Source: Lasioglossum baleicum
Taxonomy: Eukaryota > Arthropoda > Insecta > Hymenoptera > Halictidae
Assembly (NCBI RefSeq): GCF_051020765.1
Contig: NC_134935.1
Coordinates: 10,603,579-10,667,578 of the forward strand
Direction of reading: 5' to 3'
DNA: 64,000 bases
The notes beneath the pieces were generated by a model that was not told where the DNA came from, did not search any database, and was given only the letters and a program-made list of their open reading frames with translations. Each line of letters starts with the position of its first letter. Within the stretch, counting starts at the first letter, position 1. The translations under genes and the position numbers were made by a program. Positions 1 to 10,783 of the stretch are shown here, piece after piece.

Positions 1-134
1 AAAAAACAACTTTACCAACAATTTTCTTTGTTGTAAACACTTTGGCGGCGAGTTTCTCTTACATATGTCCTGCGATCTAGAGGTGTAGATTCACCCCTAG
101 GACGGATGACCATTACTTTTTATACACCCTGTAC
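1..134. repeat. Foldback element, cut by window edge
   Basis: This matches the right half of the element at 9718-9966 and a shorter piece at 41436-41509, including AGAGGTGTAGAT and the terminal ACACCCTGTAC. The left half lies outside the window. Confidence 0.65.
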
Positions 135-142
135 ATCATAAA

Positions 143-2566
143 TAGACTGCGGATCTTTATGCATTTTTGGTTTACAAGAATTTTCAAGAAACGCTGCAGA
201 TTTTTATTTATCTCGGACCTACTTTAATCAATTACTTTGGACCTGATCATGAAAGCCGCAAATACTGGAGAGAGTAAGCATACTCGCAGTCAGGCGAACA
301 ATATTGGTGACAATTGATGTATTCCCCGGCTCGTAGAAAAACAGGCATTGGCCATTAGTGAAAAATAGAGCAGTCATAGTTCTAGCGCGTCGCGTTAGAT
401 AAATCGGAGATTCAATTAGGGTCACGTTATTTTGATTTCTTCGTATAATTTCCTTGGTGTTCAGTATTCATTCCGAGTCGTTAAGTCGCCACAGTTCATT
501 GCTCGATAAAGCTATCGATCCCGATTAGCTCTAGGGGACAATTTCTGACGTGAACGTCGCAGAGAATCGGTTCTTCGTCTTCCGCGGAGCCTCCGTTATT
601 CGCGTACGATCTGCGAATCGAAGAAGGCCAGTAGAATTGTTAGTGTTAAAGTGTTAATAAATCGTTTCGTATACGCGAGGCAACGCATAAAGGTAAACAG
701 GCAATTCGTAAGATAATTAATTGTGAGACAACAGATTCCATTTTGGCCCTGCTTATAATTTCTCGCTTTCCATGTGCAGTGAGGTATGCTAGAACGAACT
801 AATTGGTTCTAAAACCTCGTTCGTTATGGCGTCTGTTCGCTCTAGCATACACATGTATAGGAATGCGTGTATTTAGAGGCAGTACGTCTCAAAGCTGCAG
901 TCTGGATCAAAATTACTCGGTACAATGATTCGAACCGCGAAAACTCGAAACTTAAGATATTAGCGCCGTTGGTTCTCTCTAGCACGTCGACTCATACTAA
1001 TTAATCCATAGAGGAAACAGAAATTCAAAAACAGTCGGGATTTATCGTTAAGGTGGAGTGGGGTAAGTCCGCCCTAGTTTTTGTAAAGTTGGAGTTTAAA
1101 CTGATGTATTTTCAGTCTGGTACGTAAAAACTTAACGTTCTTGGTATCAAACTCTTGCCACAGTTATTACTGATGAATTAGTATTATGTAGGATTCTAAT
1201 TTTGCTTGAAAATTATCATTTTGATAGGATATTGTACAAAGTGTCTACTAGGACGCATTTGCCCCGAAAATGGGGCAAGTCCGTCTCTGAGAGTTAAAAA
1301 TGCTTTCGAATCTTATTTAAAGTGCTATGGGGCAAAAAAAGAATGAGTAACAAGCCTGCTTTAAAATGCTTCGTATTGCATTAAATTATATTGTTTAGTT
1401 TTATAGTTACCCATACAGTACGGACTTACCCCACCGTGATAGTACGGACTTGCCTCGTGTAGTAATATGTACGGGGCAAGATCATCTTAGTGTTTTTCTT
1501 AATAAATTAAAAAAAATACAGAGAACGGTTTAGTTAATGTAAACCTACATCAATATTTGTTGTAATTACCTAAAATAACAACATAGAATATATTAATAAG
1601 TTTGTAAACTATTGCACGTTCAGGGTAACCTCAAAGTTGTACGTGTACCTCGCACGTGACTATTTGGCATTGGTTGATTTAAGCGAGGAAAACACCTTTA
1701 TTCTTGTGCGACATCTATGTGGAATAGTTCATACTAATTTATACTACATTAATAAATACAAGCTAGAAAAATTTCGTTCATATTATACTAAAAATAACCA
1801 ATTAACGGACTTGCCCCGTAGATGGACTTACCCCACTCCACCTTACGTTTCTAACTCTATTGCAACCAGCGGATCCTTTAGAAAATTTGATTCTTTAGAC
1901 AATGAAATACATTGAATTTTTATATAGAATATGAACAGGATTTTTAATGTCGAAAAATTGGAAAACGATTTTATATACGACACCTCGTTAACTTTTTCAA
2001 ACGTCGAGTTTCAGAATTTTTAGAAAGTTCTATTGTTCTATTAAATAACGATTATTAAGTTTCGTATGAATTGTTTTTCGTAAACGTTTCATACGACTTC
2101 CCCGTCTAGTTCCAACGCGTAACATAATATTCAAAGGAAGCACGACTTTTCTTTCTCAAATTTTGTTCATATTTCATAAAGAGGTTGCAGTGCATTTAAA
2201 CTTCGAGCGAGCGCGCTATCGTAAAATTTACAACGCGAATGGCCCTTTCTGTGTTACGTTCCTCTGTGAATATTGACAACAATATAACTTATTCCTGTTC
2301 TGTAATATACCTTCTTTCCCTTACGATGCACGCATTTTTATGAGACACGACCGTGGAGAACCAAGGAATGATGTAAGCCAAGAGACATCATTTTTAAATC
2401 ATGACGTACACCATTGTACGTGTTATGGAGAAAAAGAAAATTTTTCACAAAAATTTAACTTTCTAAAATATTCGAAAACTCTATGCTGTATTTGGCTAGT
2501 AATTTCCATGGAAATTAATATTATTTAAGAGATGCATGTTTTGCTAGTAAATGTTATACAGATACT
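143..2566. other. Non-coding stretch left of gene C
   Basis: It begins with a TAGACTGCGGAT element end at 143. It contains the TIR element at 1049-1845. Near 240-310 on the minus strand is a short cysteine-rich frame discussed as a weak candidate for a last exon. Otherwise I see only AT-rich sequence. Confidence 0.5.
1049..1845. mobile_element. TIR element, 0.8 kb, non-coding
   Basis: The ends are inverted copies of TAAGGTGGAGTGGGGTAAGT. The GGGGCAAGTCCG theme recurs inside, near 1272, 1425, 1440 and 1472. There is no transposase-like ORF; a 92-codon frame inside is not recognisable. TA may be the target duplication. Confidence 0.65.
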
Positions 2567-3225
2567 TACAGTGACTACCACTAATATTCGGACACTCTTA
2601 AAAACACCATAACTTTTTTAATATAGGAATATAAGACTTGAAATTTTTGGAGAAGTTAGAACAATTGGTTTGCTACACAACGTGACAAAAATTTTTTTAG
2701 AAAAACTGCAATTTGTCGGAATTGCAGAGAAAATACTAAAAGTTGTATTTTTCAGCTCTTTTATGTGGGCTCATATGGAAAATTTAGAAAACACGTTTCG
2801 TAGATCTCTATCAATTAAACATGTTCTGAAAATTTCAGAACTACAAACGTTTAAGGATGGTAAAAATTGCAGTTTTTCACGATTTTCGGCCTCCAACTGC
2901 ATTGATTCTAAGGATACTTACAACTTTCAATGCCTGTCGTTCTTTCCCCGCATCAACCGATTTCTATGAAACTTTCACGGTGCATATAATTAACACAGAT
3001 CTACAAAACGTATTTTTTAAAATTTCAATATAGGCCTATAATAAAGTTGTAATATGCAACTTTTTGTATTTTCTCTACAATTCCGACAGAATGAAATTTT
3101 TGTAAAATTTCTTTTCACATTACTAATTGCTCTAGTTTCCCAAAAAAAGTTCAAATCGCATAGTCCAATATTAAAAAAGTTATGGTGTTTTTGAGAGTGT
3201 CCAAATATTAGTGGGAGTCACTGTA
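2567..3225. mobile_element. Mariner-like TIR element, about 660 bp
   Basis: Inverted termini of about 55 bp start TACAGTGACT and CCACTAATATT and run into AACACCATAACTTTTTTA. The TA ends fit a Tc1/mariner-type target. It has no coding capacity beyond short frames. Confidence 0.7.
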
Positions 3226-3468
3226 TATTATTACAACTCAATGGCTATCTTTAGGTGCATCACTTTAGGATCGGTATTATAAACAATATTTTTTCGCGTT
3301 CGATATGAATTATATTCATTCACGAGAGAAGTGTTCATTGTACAGGTCACCTTGTGATGTGAAGGGAACTGAAAAAGGGATGACGTGAAAGAAAATTGTG
3401 AAGGTCGAATAACACGAAAGAGGAGCTGGAATGAACAAATACACTTTTCACTCGTATGCTTTTATATG

Positions 3469-3669
3469 TAGACTGCGGATCTTTATGCAAAATAAAAAAT
3501 GTTTGTATCGATTGCAAGACACAGGAGCCAAATAAAAATTTCGTTCTTCTTTTGATTATCTTGTTAAGGTGAAACTAATGCACTGGGGTCCATCAATTTT
3601 TTTAATACCTCAACTGTTTCAAACTGCACGTACCCATTTTTGTCATAAATGTATCAAATTTGCAATCTA
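3469..3669. mobile_element. MITE, TAGACTGCGGAT family, copy 1
   Basis: The 201-bp copy lies in intron 3 of gene C, 50 bases from the exon. It matches the copy at 49686-49886 over its whole length. The right terminus is degraded to TTTGCAATCTA. Confidence 0.7.
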
Positions 3670-3719
3670 CATATGTTTTACAGTTTTGTCGCAAGGTGCA
3701 CAGAGCTGGATTCACTTAC

Positions 3720-3827
3720 CCGACGAGTAGTTTCAATATCTTCGCCATGACTCCGTCCCTGTGGCTTGCGTACTCCATAGCTTCGCAGACGTTCTTCAGT
3801 AGGCAAGCCCTTCCGTCGAATCCGTTG
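3720..3827 (-). CDS. Gene C exon 3 (C-x5-CE motif)
   Basis: The acceptor is TTTCCAG and the donor GTAAGT is consensus. The exon is 108 bases, the same length as exon 3 of gene A. It encodes NGFDGRACLLKNVCEAMEYA and ends LKLLV plus two bases. Confidence 0.78.
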
Positions 3828-4033
3828 CTGGAAAGGGAACGGTTGGTCGTGTGAAACCGTCAGCCGAGTTATACCGGGCTCGCCAGCTCGTGGTGGTATT
3901 TTATTCAGCAAATAAAGTCGCGCGAAGTAACGACGCGAGAGATTCATTGGCGGCGCCTCGGTAGGGGCCGAAAAGATCCCATCGGATGCGCACCTGGCGA
4001 AGCGAAATGGAGACCAGACCACGGCGGCGAACG

Positions 4034-4070
<37 letters not shown>

Positions 4071-7000
4071 CCGAGAGGGTGTAGAAGTTGACTGCGGAAA
4101 CGGACGGCACTGCGCCATTGGCCAATTCGTAGACGAGGCCGGAAACCGTCCGGGCCAGAAATCCAGATCTTTTTGTGAACCTTTCCTGCCTCGGCCGAGC
4201 CGCGGCAATTTCCAGGCTCCGCAACTTCTATGCCGGCTGCTGCCACGGATGGCTGGCTAACCCTTGCATTATTCACCGGTCATATTAAACTATTTATTAC
4301 CTTTCGTAGACGAGCTCGGCCGCCTCGTGAACGTCGGAGACCGACCTGCCTGGCCGACCGGTGCCCGTCGGAAGCTCCCAAACCATCTTGAAGCCGGCCG
4401 CCTGGGCGAACAGTGTCGACGACGGGAACAGAGTGATCTTGAAATTCATCCTGAACTGAAAGCCAGAAGTTCCCTTTTCATAGTTGCCGAATGCTCGAGT
4501 ATAAAGGCTGAGGCGGCATTCGATGGGAACTCCGCGAACGCTGATACGAGTCGTCTGTTATCGTGTTGTTCGCGATCATTGTGCGATCGATCCTTCAGCG
4601 AAATTGATCATTTAATATCGCTAAGCTATTATAGAAACGGGAAGAGTTGATTCTAAACACCTTCTTCGAGTTACAGTAATGCCTTGATCTATGAAAAACA
4701 CTCGGGTCCGTGCTGTTTCTTAGATCATGTCGTTCTGCTATCTTTTTGTGATCTTGGGAAAGAACAGCGCGGGTAAACACGTACGCGGACTCCTGGCTAA
4801 GGAGAGCAGAATACTACGAACTGCGGTGTCACCTGGATCTGGCAAGTCGTTTGTCAGACGAGTCTGGACTCGGCCGTCCCCGCCGAAATAGGAATGAAAA
4901 TAAGGTTGTCCTTTGAATACTCGACCGTGCACGGTTGGAATCGGTGTTCCACGATTCTTTGCTCAGTGCGGCGACACGCGCGTTTGCTGCCAAACGAGCT
5001 AAATGGCTGCAAGATCCTAGATCTTCCTGTATTCGCCAACATCCTCGAAACCGAATTTACTCTTAATCTTTAGACCGCTCTGTTCATCTATCGCCGCCAT
5101 GAGCGTCGACTCGGACAAAAATCTCACGACGAATTTCCAATTCAGCAGCCGGGAGATAATAAATATATCGCGTCGGGACCTTCTTCACGGATTCCGGGAT
5201 CCCGGCAGCGGATGTATGAATGCATTCGGCTCTGTCGAATAAGGAAACGATGATGAATCGCGAGGACGTTTCGCCGCGATACACTTCGGCTCAAGCTTCC
5301 GAGCTCGACTTCGAAAGTCTGCGGACGTTTCTGGTTCGACGACCGAGTACATTTCTACATGGGAATCGTGTGCGTTGAACGAGTTCAACGGATTTTTCTT
5401 GGTTCGGTGAGCTTTGTTCCTCTGTTTCCGGGATCGCGCGTCCAAGAATTCGTGGTTGCACCTCGCGAAACCTGTTTCCCAGTTATGCGCGGGTAAATTG
5501 AATAATCCTTCACGCCCGTGCGCGGAATAATCAAGAGGGTAATTGGGGGATTTCGAGTCGGAGTGAGCTAGCTGACCCTTTGTCCGAGGTTTTAAGGAAA
5601 ATTCCCTGGACCCCGTACTCGCTTTCCGAACTTCGTTAGCGTATCAGCAAGAGCGTCCGAGTAATTCGATGGAAAACGTCCGCTCCATTGTTTTCTGGGT
5701 CGCGGGAGCTGAATTACTTCGGCCTATGAGACGTTTCGAGTGTACAGGGTGTAAAGAAATGTGTGGTCTTGAACTCCATAGGTGTATTCTACATCTTCGA
5801 TCGATGAAGATGTAGAGTACGCCTATGGCAAGACCAAGACCAAACATTTCTTTACACCTTGTACATAATGACCGCAGTATCGGCCGCCAGGACCACTGTG
5901 TTCGTTTTCAGGATTGCAAGGGTGCGTGATGCTCCTTCTCATTTCTCGATAATGCAAAGATAAAGTTTTTCAGTAGTCAAAAACGCTACATAAAAAATCG
6001 ATCTGGGCCGCAATCGCCCTCAAAAGTCCCATTTTTTCGTTTACGAGGCGTAATTTGTATTATTCGCAAGCACGTAGCTGTCGCAGCTTTATACTTCCGA
6101 ATACTGCAAATTACGCCTCGCAAACGTAAAAATAGGACGTTTGAGGGCCTAGATTGATCTTGTATCTAGCGCTTTTGACTACTGAAAAATCCCGTCCTTG
6201 CATTATCGAGAAATGAGACAGCAAATCTCGCACCCTCGCAATCCTGGAAAAACGAGTCTACCCCCTTAGATCTGTGGTTGTCAGAAAAAACGCCGCACGT
6301 CACAATTTCAAAAAATTTCAGTTTATGCATTCATTGAGATTTATAGTATAGGATTTACGTCTTTATCTGAGAAAAAGTCATGAAAATAAATTCGAAATGC
6401 TTAAAACCGTAATGCAATTGAACCGATATCCTATGGCGAAGCAATAATGACCAAAACTTTAATCGGCAATAGCTCGAAAGAGAAATTATGTGACGTGCGG
6501 CGTTCTTCCTGACAACCACAGAAATGACGGTTCGTGTCAGGGGTGCGGGTGGAAGCGTTAATTCAGAGGTGGATAATTTGCAAAAAAATATAGAAGAAAA
6601 TAAGATTTTATGTCAGGACGGTGTGCGGGTGGTATCGATTCGCAGGTGATCTGAAATTCAGCCGCAGTTCCGTGCATTAGGAAGGGGGTGTGTGGTGTAG
6701 ATGCAGGCGGTGGCTGCGGCCGTATCGACGATGCTGGATCGTGTACTTTCCGGTAAGTGCACTGGATCATCGGTAGTCGCGTAATTCTTCAGTCCTCCGT
6801 GTAGAGACGGGCGGAAGTGTAGCCTACCGATTACGGCGTCGCGCGACGGTGCGGTGGCATGCGTCGCGACGCGCTTGGGTCCCATCTGGCGCATCCCACC
6901 GCGTCCCGTCGTACCGAAAATCGTAAACAATTACGGACGTCAAACTTCGTGGCCTCGCCTTTCGGGAAATTTCCCGTCCCGTTTTCTCCGCGGGGCCAAC

Positions 7001-9294
7001 TTTATTTCGCCGTGCGCTGAATCTTTCAGCGCGGTCTCGGGACCGCGGGAATTGTTTGATCAGTACAATGGAATGGAAACCGTCCTCCGCACGGCAACGT
7101 CAACGCCACCGTCCCGAAAGAATCAGTCAATGTCAATGTTTGACCGTTCCCGAAAACCGGTAGCTCGTTTGACCGCGGCTCACCTTTCCTCCTACATCTC
7201 CTGCACCTGCCTGACGTCACGGAACCGTGCCGAACGAGCTCCGACCTGTCCGAAGATAAACCGAAACGAATTTACCCAAACCAAACTCCTTCCGAAAACT
7301 GGGTAGTGCATTGTACGCCCCGCCACAAAACTATGAGATATACAAGGTGTGGCGCAATAACTTTGTACATCTGGTATATTTCCACGTTTCTTGCAATAAT
7401 TTGAAGAAATTATACAGCGTTCCCGCGATTGTTGTGAGAACCTCGGTGATAACGTTTTTTTATCTCATATTCTATTCCATACCTGAGAATGATATAACGA
7501 GTATATCATAAAACCCCAATTTAAACACCCTAATACCTTAATTTCTTTGTAGTGCGATCGACCGCCCAAGGGGGAACCCCGTAGTATTGGGCATAAAAAA
7601 AAGTCACATCAATCGCGGGAATACTGTACGTGTACAAGTTTCATGGTGTAAAGGGGGAAATATTGTGATGTGAACACTTTTCACGAGCGTGAAGGCGTTT
7701 CAGAAATTTCAACGTCATTGATTGCTTTAAACGGAAAATTGGAAATTTGATACTCTATCGATTCATGATAGAAAAGGTAGGTCTTTCTATCTAAAGAAAT
7801 AAAAATTGTTTACATCACAAGATTTCCCCCTTTCTAGCATGCAACTTTTGCATATATAATTTTTTCTTATTAATTAACGGAAATACTCCAGGTGGACAAA
7901 GTTGTATGTGTTTTCGATGTGGATGTAGGACGGTGTTTGGCGTTATTTCGCGGTGACTTCCGCTCCGAAACCATTGTCTAGCCGATAGTGCCGTGTGGGA
8001 ACGACGGAGAACGAATTTCCGTTGGGCCCCGCATCGAAATTAGCCTGCATGTTTGTCCTCGAACGACAATATACGTACACTTTACGCTGTCGACCCCGTT
8101 TATGGGGCACGGGTCGCGACCGGCTGCGGCATGCACCGCGGGAATTTATGCATCGTACGACGGTACGGGGTGGTGCGACTAATGCAAACTGATCGTTGCA
8201 CCGTATTTTCGCTTTAAAAGGCGATCCTCTCCGGCGAGAACGCGTTCCGGGCCACTCCGTGATGCAACTTGGACCGCCATAACTCGTCGATCGAACCGAG
8301 ACGGCTCGTCGATCGTCCCGAACGCGTTAGACCTCGGTATCGCGGCTTGAATATTACAGGGAAGGATACAGCGGAAACCGGCGAAGCGGTTCGTAAATTT
8401 CTGAAGTAGTCGCGGTTTGTCTTCGGCCCATTCGGATTTCGCTCGAACAGATTCTGTCGCGTGGAACGGGTAGGGGCCGGTGTGAGGATCACCTTTACGA
8501 AACCACTAGGTACTAAATGATCGCAACGGAGCAATCTATTAAGAAAATTATTATAGAGATTCGAAAGAGAATATCAAAGTAAATTTTAAATTAATTGACT
8601 ATTAAATCATTCTAAAATTAAATTTATTATTGTTTTGACGAATTAGTGAAGGTTACGTATATTGTTGTGGCGTCCTAGAGAGTGAGGGGCACACCAGAGT
8701 TGCCACATTAAGACTTAACTCCCACTCTGCCATTCCCCTCCGAGACGTCATTCCCCCACCGTTCCGCCACGACCCGGTCACGTGACGCGTTTCGTCTCTT
8801 TCGTGCACGTGTCCCAATGCCCTATCTTTTTATCCCTGAATAGCTATCATGGCTTGACTGCAACATGAAGTGACGTAACCGTGCTATGGTTTAGGGAGGA
8901 GGGGGGCAAGGGCAGTTTGGACTGTCCAAAAATTTTGCATTTAAAGAGTGAAAGAGCAACACGACTGGCAAGATAATCTAATAGGAGGTCAACGATATGG
9001 AACGAGTCGCATTTGCCAAGGTGATTCGTCCGGCACGGGAAGGAACCGCGTGTCTAGATCAGGATCGCGGGCGCTAACGCAACGGATAGCGATCAGGCTT
9101 CAGCATTCTACAGGCTATCTGTGTACGTAATTCGATTACCGGCCGGGTTAAAAGCACTTGGCAGAGAGTCGGATACTCACGAAAAAGGAGCTGCCCTTCC
9201 GGAATGCCAAGGATCGGCTGGCTCTGTCCGCGACCACGAATTCGCTCGCGGTAACGAGGCCGAAACAGAGGATGCTCCAGAACAACAGACGCAT
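3720..9294 (-). CDS. Gene C: DM4/12 family secreted protein, 3' end missing
   Basis: Three exons splice in frame: 9181-9294, 4301-4455 and 3720-3827 (phases 0, 2, 2). They give 125 residues plus two bases. Exon 1 encodes a hydrophobic signal peptide starting MRLLFWSILCFGLVTA. Exon 2 carries the domain start with FKMVWELP, the equivalent of the FQ-x-NY-x-LP segment of the paralogues. Exon 3 carries the family hallmark DGRACLLKNVCEA, two cysteines six residues apart followed by Glu. The usual N-glycosylation sequon after LP is absent; this copy reads TGTG there, so it is the most divergent of the cluster. The last exon, which should hold the C-terminal cysteines, was not found and is probably left of base 1. 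Family function is unknown. Assignment to DM4/12 comes from recognising the motifs and from similarity to genes A, B, D and E. Confidence 0.75.
4038..4067. repeat. GA microsatellite
   Basis: Uninterrupted GA dinucleotides in intron 2 of gene C. They create Ser/Leu-rich spurious frames on the minus strand. Confidence 0.9.
4301..4455 (-). CDS. Gene C exon 2 (domain start)
   Basis: The acceptor is a TTTCAG ending at 4456 and the donor is GTAATA. The exon is 155 bases, phase 0 to phase 2. It encodes ITLFPSSTLF and then FKMVWELP. The donor leaves AG, completed as Ser by exon 3. Confidence 0.72.
4671..4736. repeat. 66-bp mini inverted repeat, copy 1
   Basis: Core is GATCTA(A/T)GAAA on one side and TTTCTTAGATC on the other, separated by CGGGTCCGTGC. 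Related copies occur at 16267, 46649 and 50967. Confidence 0.6.
5742..5864. mobile_element. Foldback element, 123 bp
   Basis: It is nearly palindromic: GTACAGGGTGTAAAGAAATG at the left and its near reverse complement at the right, with ACATCTTCGATCGATGAAGA at the centre. Confidence 0.7.
5899..6256. mobile_element. Long inverted repeat, about 360 bp
   Basis: Arms of about 160 bp share TCAGGATTGCAAGGGTGCG, TTCTCGATAATGCAA and GAGGCGTAATTTG in reverse complement. It is a foldback element in intron 1 of gene C. Confidence 0.7.
6271..6522. mobile_element. TIR element, 252 bp
   Basis: Termini TCTGTGGTTGTCAG and CGCCGCACGTCAC are repeated inverted at the other end, over about 38 bp with a few mismatches. 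Non-coding interior. Confidence 0.7.
7352..7908. mobile_element. Outer element with a nested MITE
   Basis: Inverted ends (AACTTTGTACATCTGG against CCAGGTGGACAAAGTT) enclose the CAGCGTTCCCGCGATT element at 7413-7628. A further inverted pair (GGGGGAAATATTGTGATGT and its partner) lies at 7647 and 7812. Confidence 0.55.
7413..7628. mobile_element. MITE, CAGTGTTCCCGCGATT family, copy 1
   Basis: TIR of about 16 bp (TTCCCGCGATT and AATCGCGGGAA) flanked by TA. It shares GTGAGAACCTCGG with the copy at 22833. Confidence 0.68.
9181..9294 (-). CDS. Gene C exon 1 (signal peptide)
   Basis: This exon has 38 codons from ATG at 9294-9292 and ends SSFF at a GTGAGT donor (9180-9175). The hydrophobic N-terminus and the end in phase 0 match exon 1 of genes A, B and D. 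A CT microsatellite lies just upstream. Confidence 0.7.
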
Positions 9295-9327
9295 AATCAG
9301 GAGATGTCGGGCCCCGGGCCAAGATGT

Positions 9328-9351
9328 CCTCTCTCTCTCTCTCTCTCTCTC
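9328..9351. repeat. CT microsatellite upstream of gene C
   Basis: A CT run beginning 34 bases from the gene C start codon, on the 5' side. Confidence 0.9.
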
Positions 9352-9717
9352 GGTCCCTCTCTCGCTTCAGCAATGCTACTAGCGCGGCCTATAGATCGTG
9401 CGAACTGTCTCTCGCCAGAAATACCCTCGTCCGACGAGATCGAATCGGTTCGAGCTCGTCGCCTTGGGATATCGATAACGGTACTCTTTCGACCCCACTA
9501 TTGCCACTTCTTTCTTCCATTCCAAACGTTCGCGAGGTCCTTCGGTCGCGAATGCTTGGTCGCATCAATTAGCGTGGACGGAGTCGGCTATTTTTGGAGT
9601 CTTCTCGATTTCGGTGACCTTTCACCCTTGAGGGCGTCTTCTAGTCTGGCACCTTGAAAAAGTCAGCATTTTCTAAGGGCACATGTCTTTAAAAAGATGT
9701 CCGAATTTGTTTAAAAG

Positions 9718-9966
9718 TATAAAAAGTAATGGTCGTCCGTTCTAGGAATGAATGTACACCTCTGCATCGGTGGACATTTGCAAGAGAACTTGCCGCAAAA
9801 TTGTTTATAACTAAGAAAATTGTTGTTGGCTAAAACAAATTTTAACAACAATTTTCATTGTTATGAACAGTTTTGCGGCAAGTTTCCCTTACAAATGTCC
9901 ACCGATCCAGAGGTGTAGATTTACCTCTAGGACGGATGTGACCATTACTTTTTATACACCCTGTAC
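9718..9966. mobile_element. Foldback element, 249 bp
   Basis: Inverted arms share ATCGGTGGACATTTG and ACTTGCCGCAAAA. The right end is ACACCCTGTAC. It is the best copy of the family also present at 1-134 and 41436-41509. Confidence 0.7.
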
Positions 9967-10078
9967 ACAGGGTGACTGGTGGTACAACCGAGAAGGGGAT
10001 GATTCTACAGCGAAAAGTAAGTCGGCAATACAGAATAACATTTATTTAAACAAGACTTCGACTTTGAGAAAATTGAAT

Positions 10079-10230
10079 TTGAAAATTCGTGACGTTCTCG
10101 TGCATTAGTATCTGTAAGAAGTGGAGTAAGACGGCAATGATCAGACACAGTAGACGACACATGTTTTACACGTTCCGTGCCACGTGTATCATCGATGGCA
10201 CATGTTACACACGCGATAAATGCTGGCATG
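10079..10230 (-). repeat. Dispersed 150-bp repeat with conserved frame, copy 1
   Basis: It shares ATCATCGATGGC(A/G)CATGT and CACGTTCCGTGCC with 13535-13680. On the minus strand both copies read TCAIDDTRGTERV in the same frame. Its nature is unknown. Confidence 0.5.
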
Positions 10231-10447
10231 GTTACATAACTTACATAATGTGTTTACAAAAATTTCCGCGTCTCATAAGAAAATACACGGAACGAATGCG
10301 GAAGGTGTTCACAAAGGACCGGTCTAATTTGATCAGGCGTCCACAGTTGGGTCACACACATTCTCTCTATTTGCTGAGACGATTACCACTACTACCTCAT
10401 TTCGCGTCGCGAGACGTACATTGAAATTTACTTCTTTCCAGTTACTC

Positions 10448-10783
10448 TACAGGGTAGTCCAAAATGTCGGAAATCCTTGAAAGGTTTGCGAGGTCATATC
10501 AAGTAACTTTTTACTTAGCGAAAATGTCTGCCTCGGCTTTGTTGAGGATTTATTAACGAAAAACACGGACAAATTAGAGCGCGGCTATAGCTTAGTGTTG
10601 ACATTGGCCGAGTCGGAATCCGTCTGCTGTAGGAGCGGCTTGATTGGTCCGCGTGCTTTTTCGTTAATAACTTCTTAACAAAGCCGCGGCGAACATTTTC
10701 ACAAAGGGAAATGTTATTTCCAATGGCGTATAGAGTGACGTACATTTCTTTCGAGAAAGTACAGAAGTTTTGGGACACCCTAT
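10448..10783. mobile_element. Foldback element, about 336 bp
   Basis: Ends TACAGGGTAGTCCAAAA and TTTTGGGACACCCTA are inverted. Interior arms share GCTTTGTTGAGGATTTATTAA-like blocks and CGTTAATAA. Confidence 0.6.

Larger units (their letters stand above)
4456..9180 (-). other. Intron 1 of gene C
   Basis: It holds a 66-bp mini repeat, two foldbacks, a TIR element and a nested element pair. The GC-richer parts (about 4740-5640, 6840-7290 and 7920-8480) give overlapping frames with no recognisable domain. No other gene was seen. Confidence 0.5.

Noticed and set aside
3678..4276. Ser/Leu-rich minus-strand ORFs across 3678-4276
   Set aside because: They are generated by the GA microsatellite at 4038-4067; only the 3720-3827 part is coding, in the frame set by splicing.
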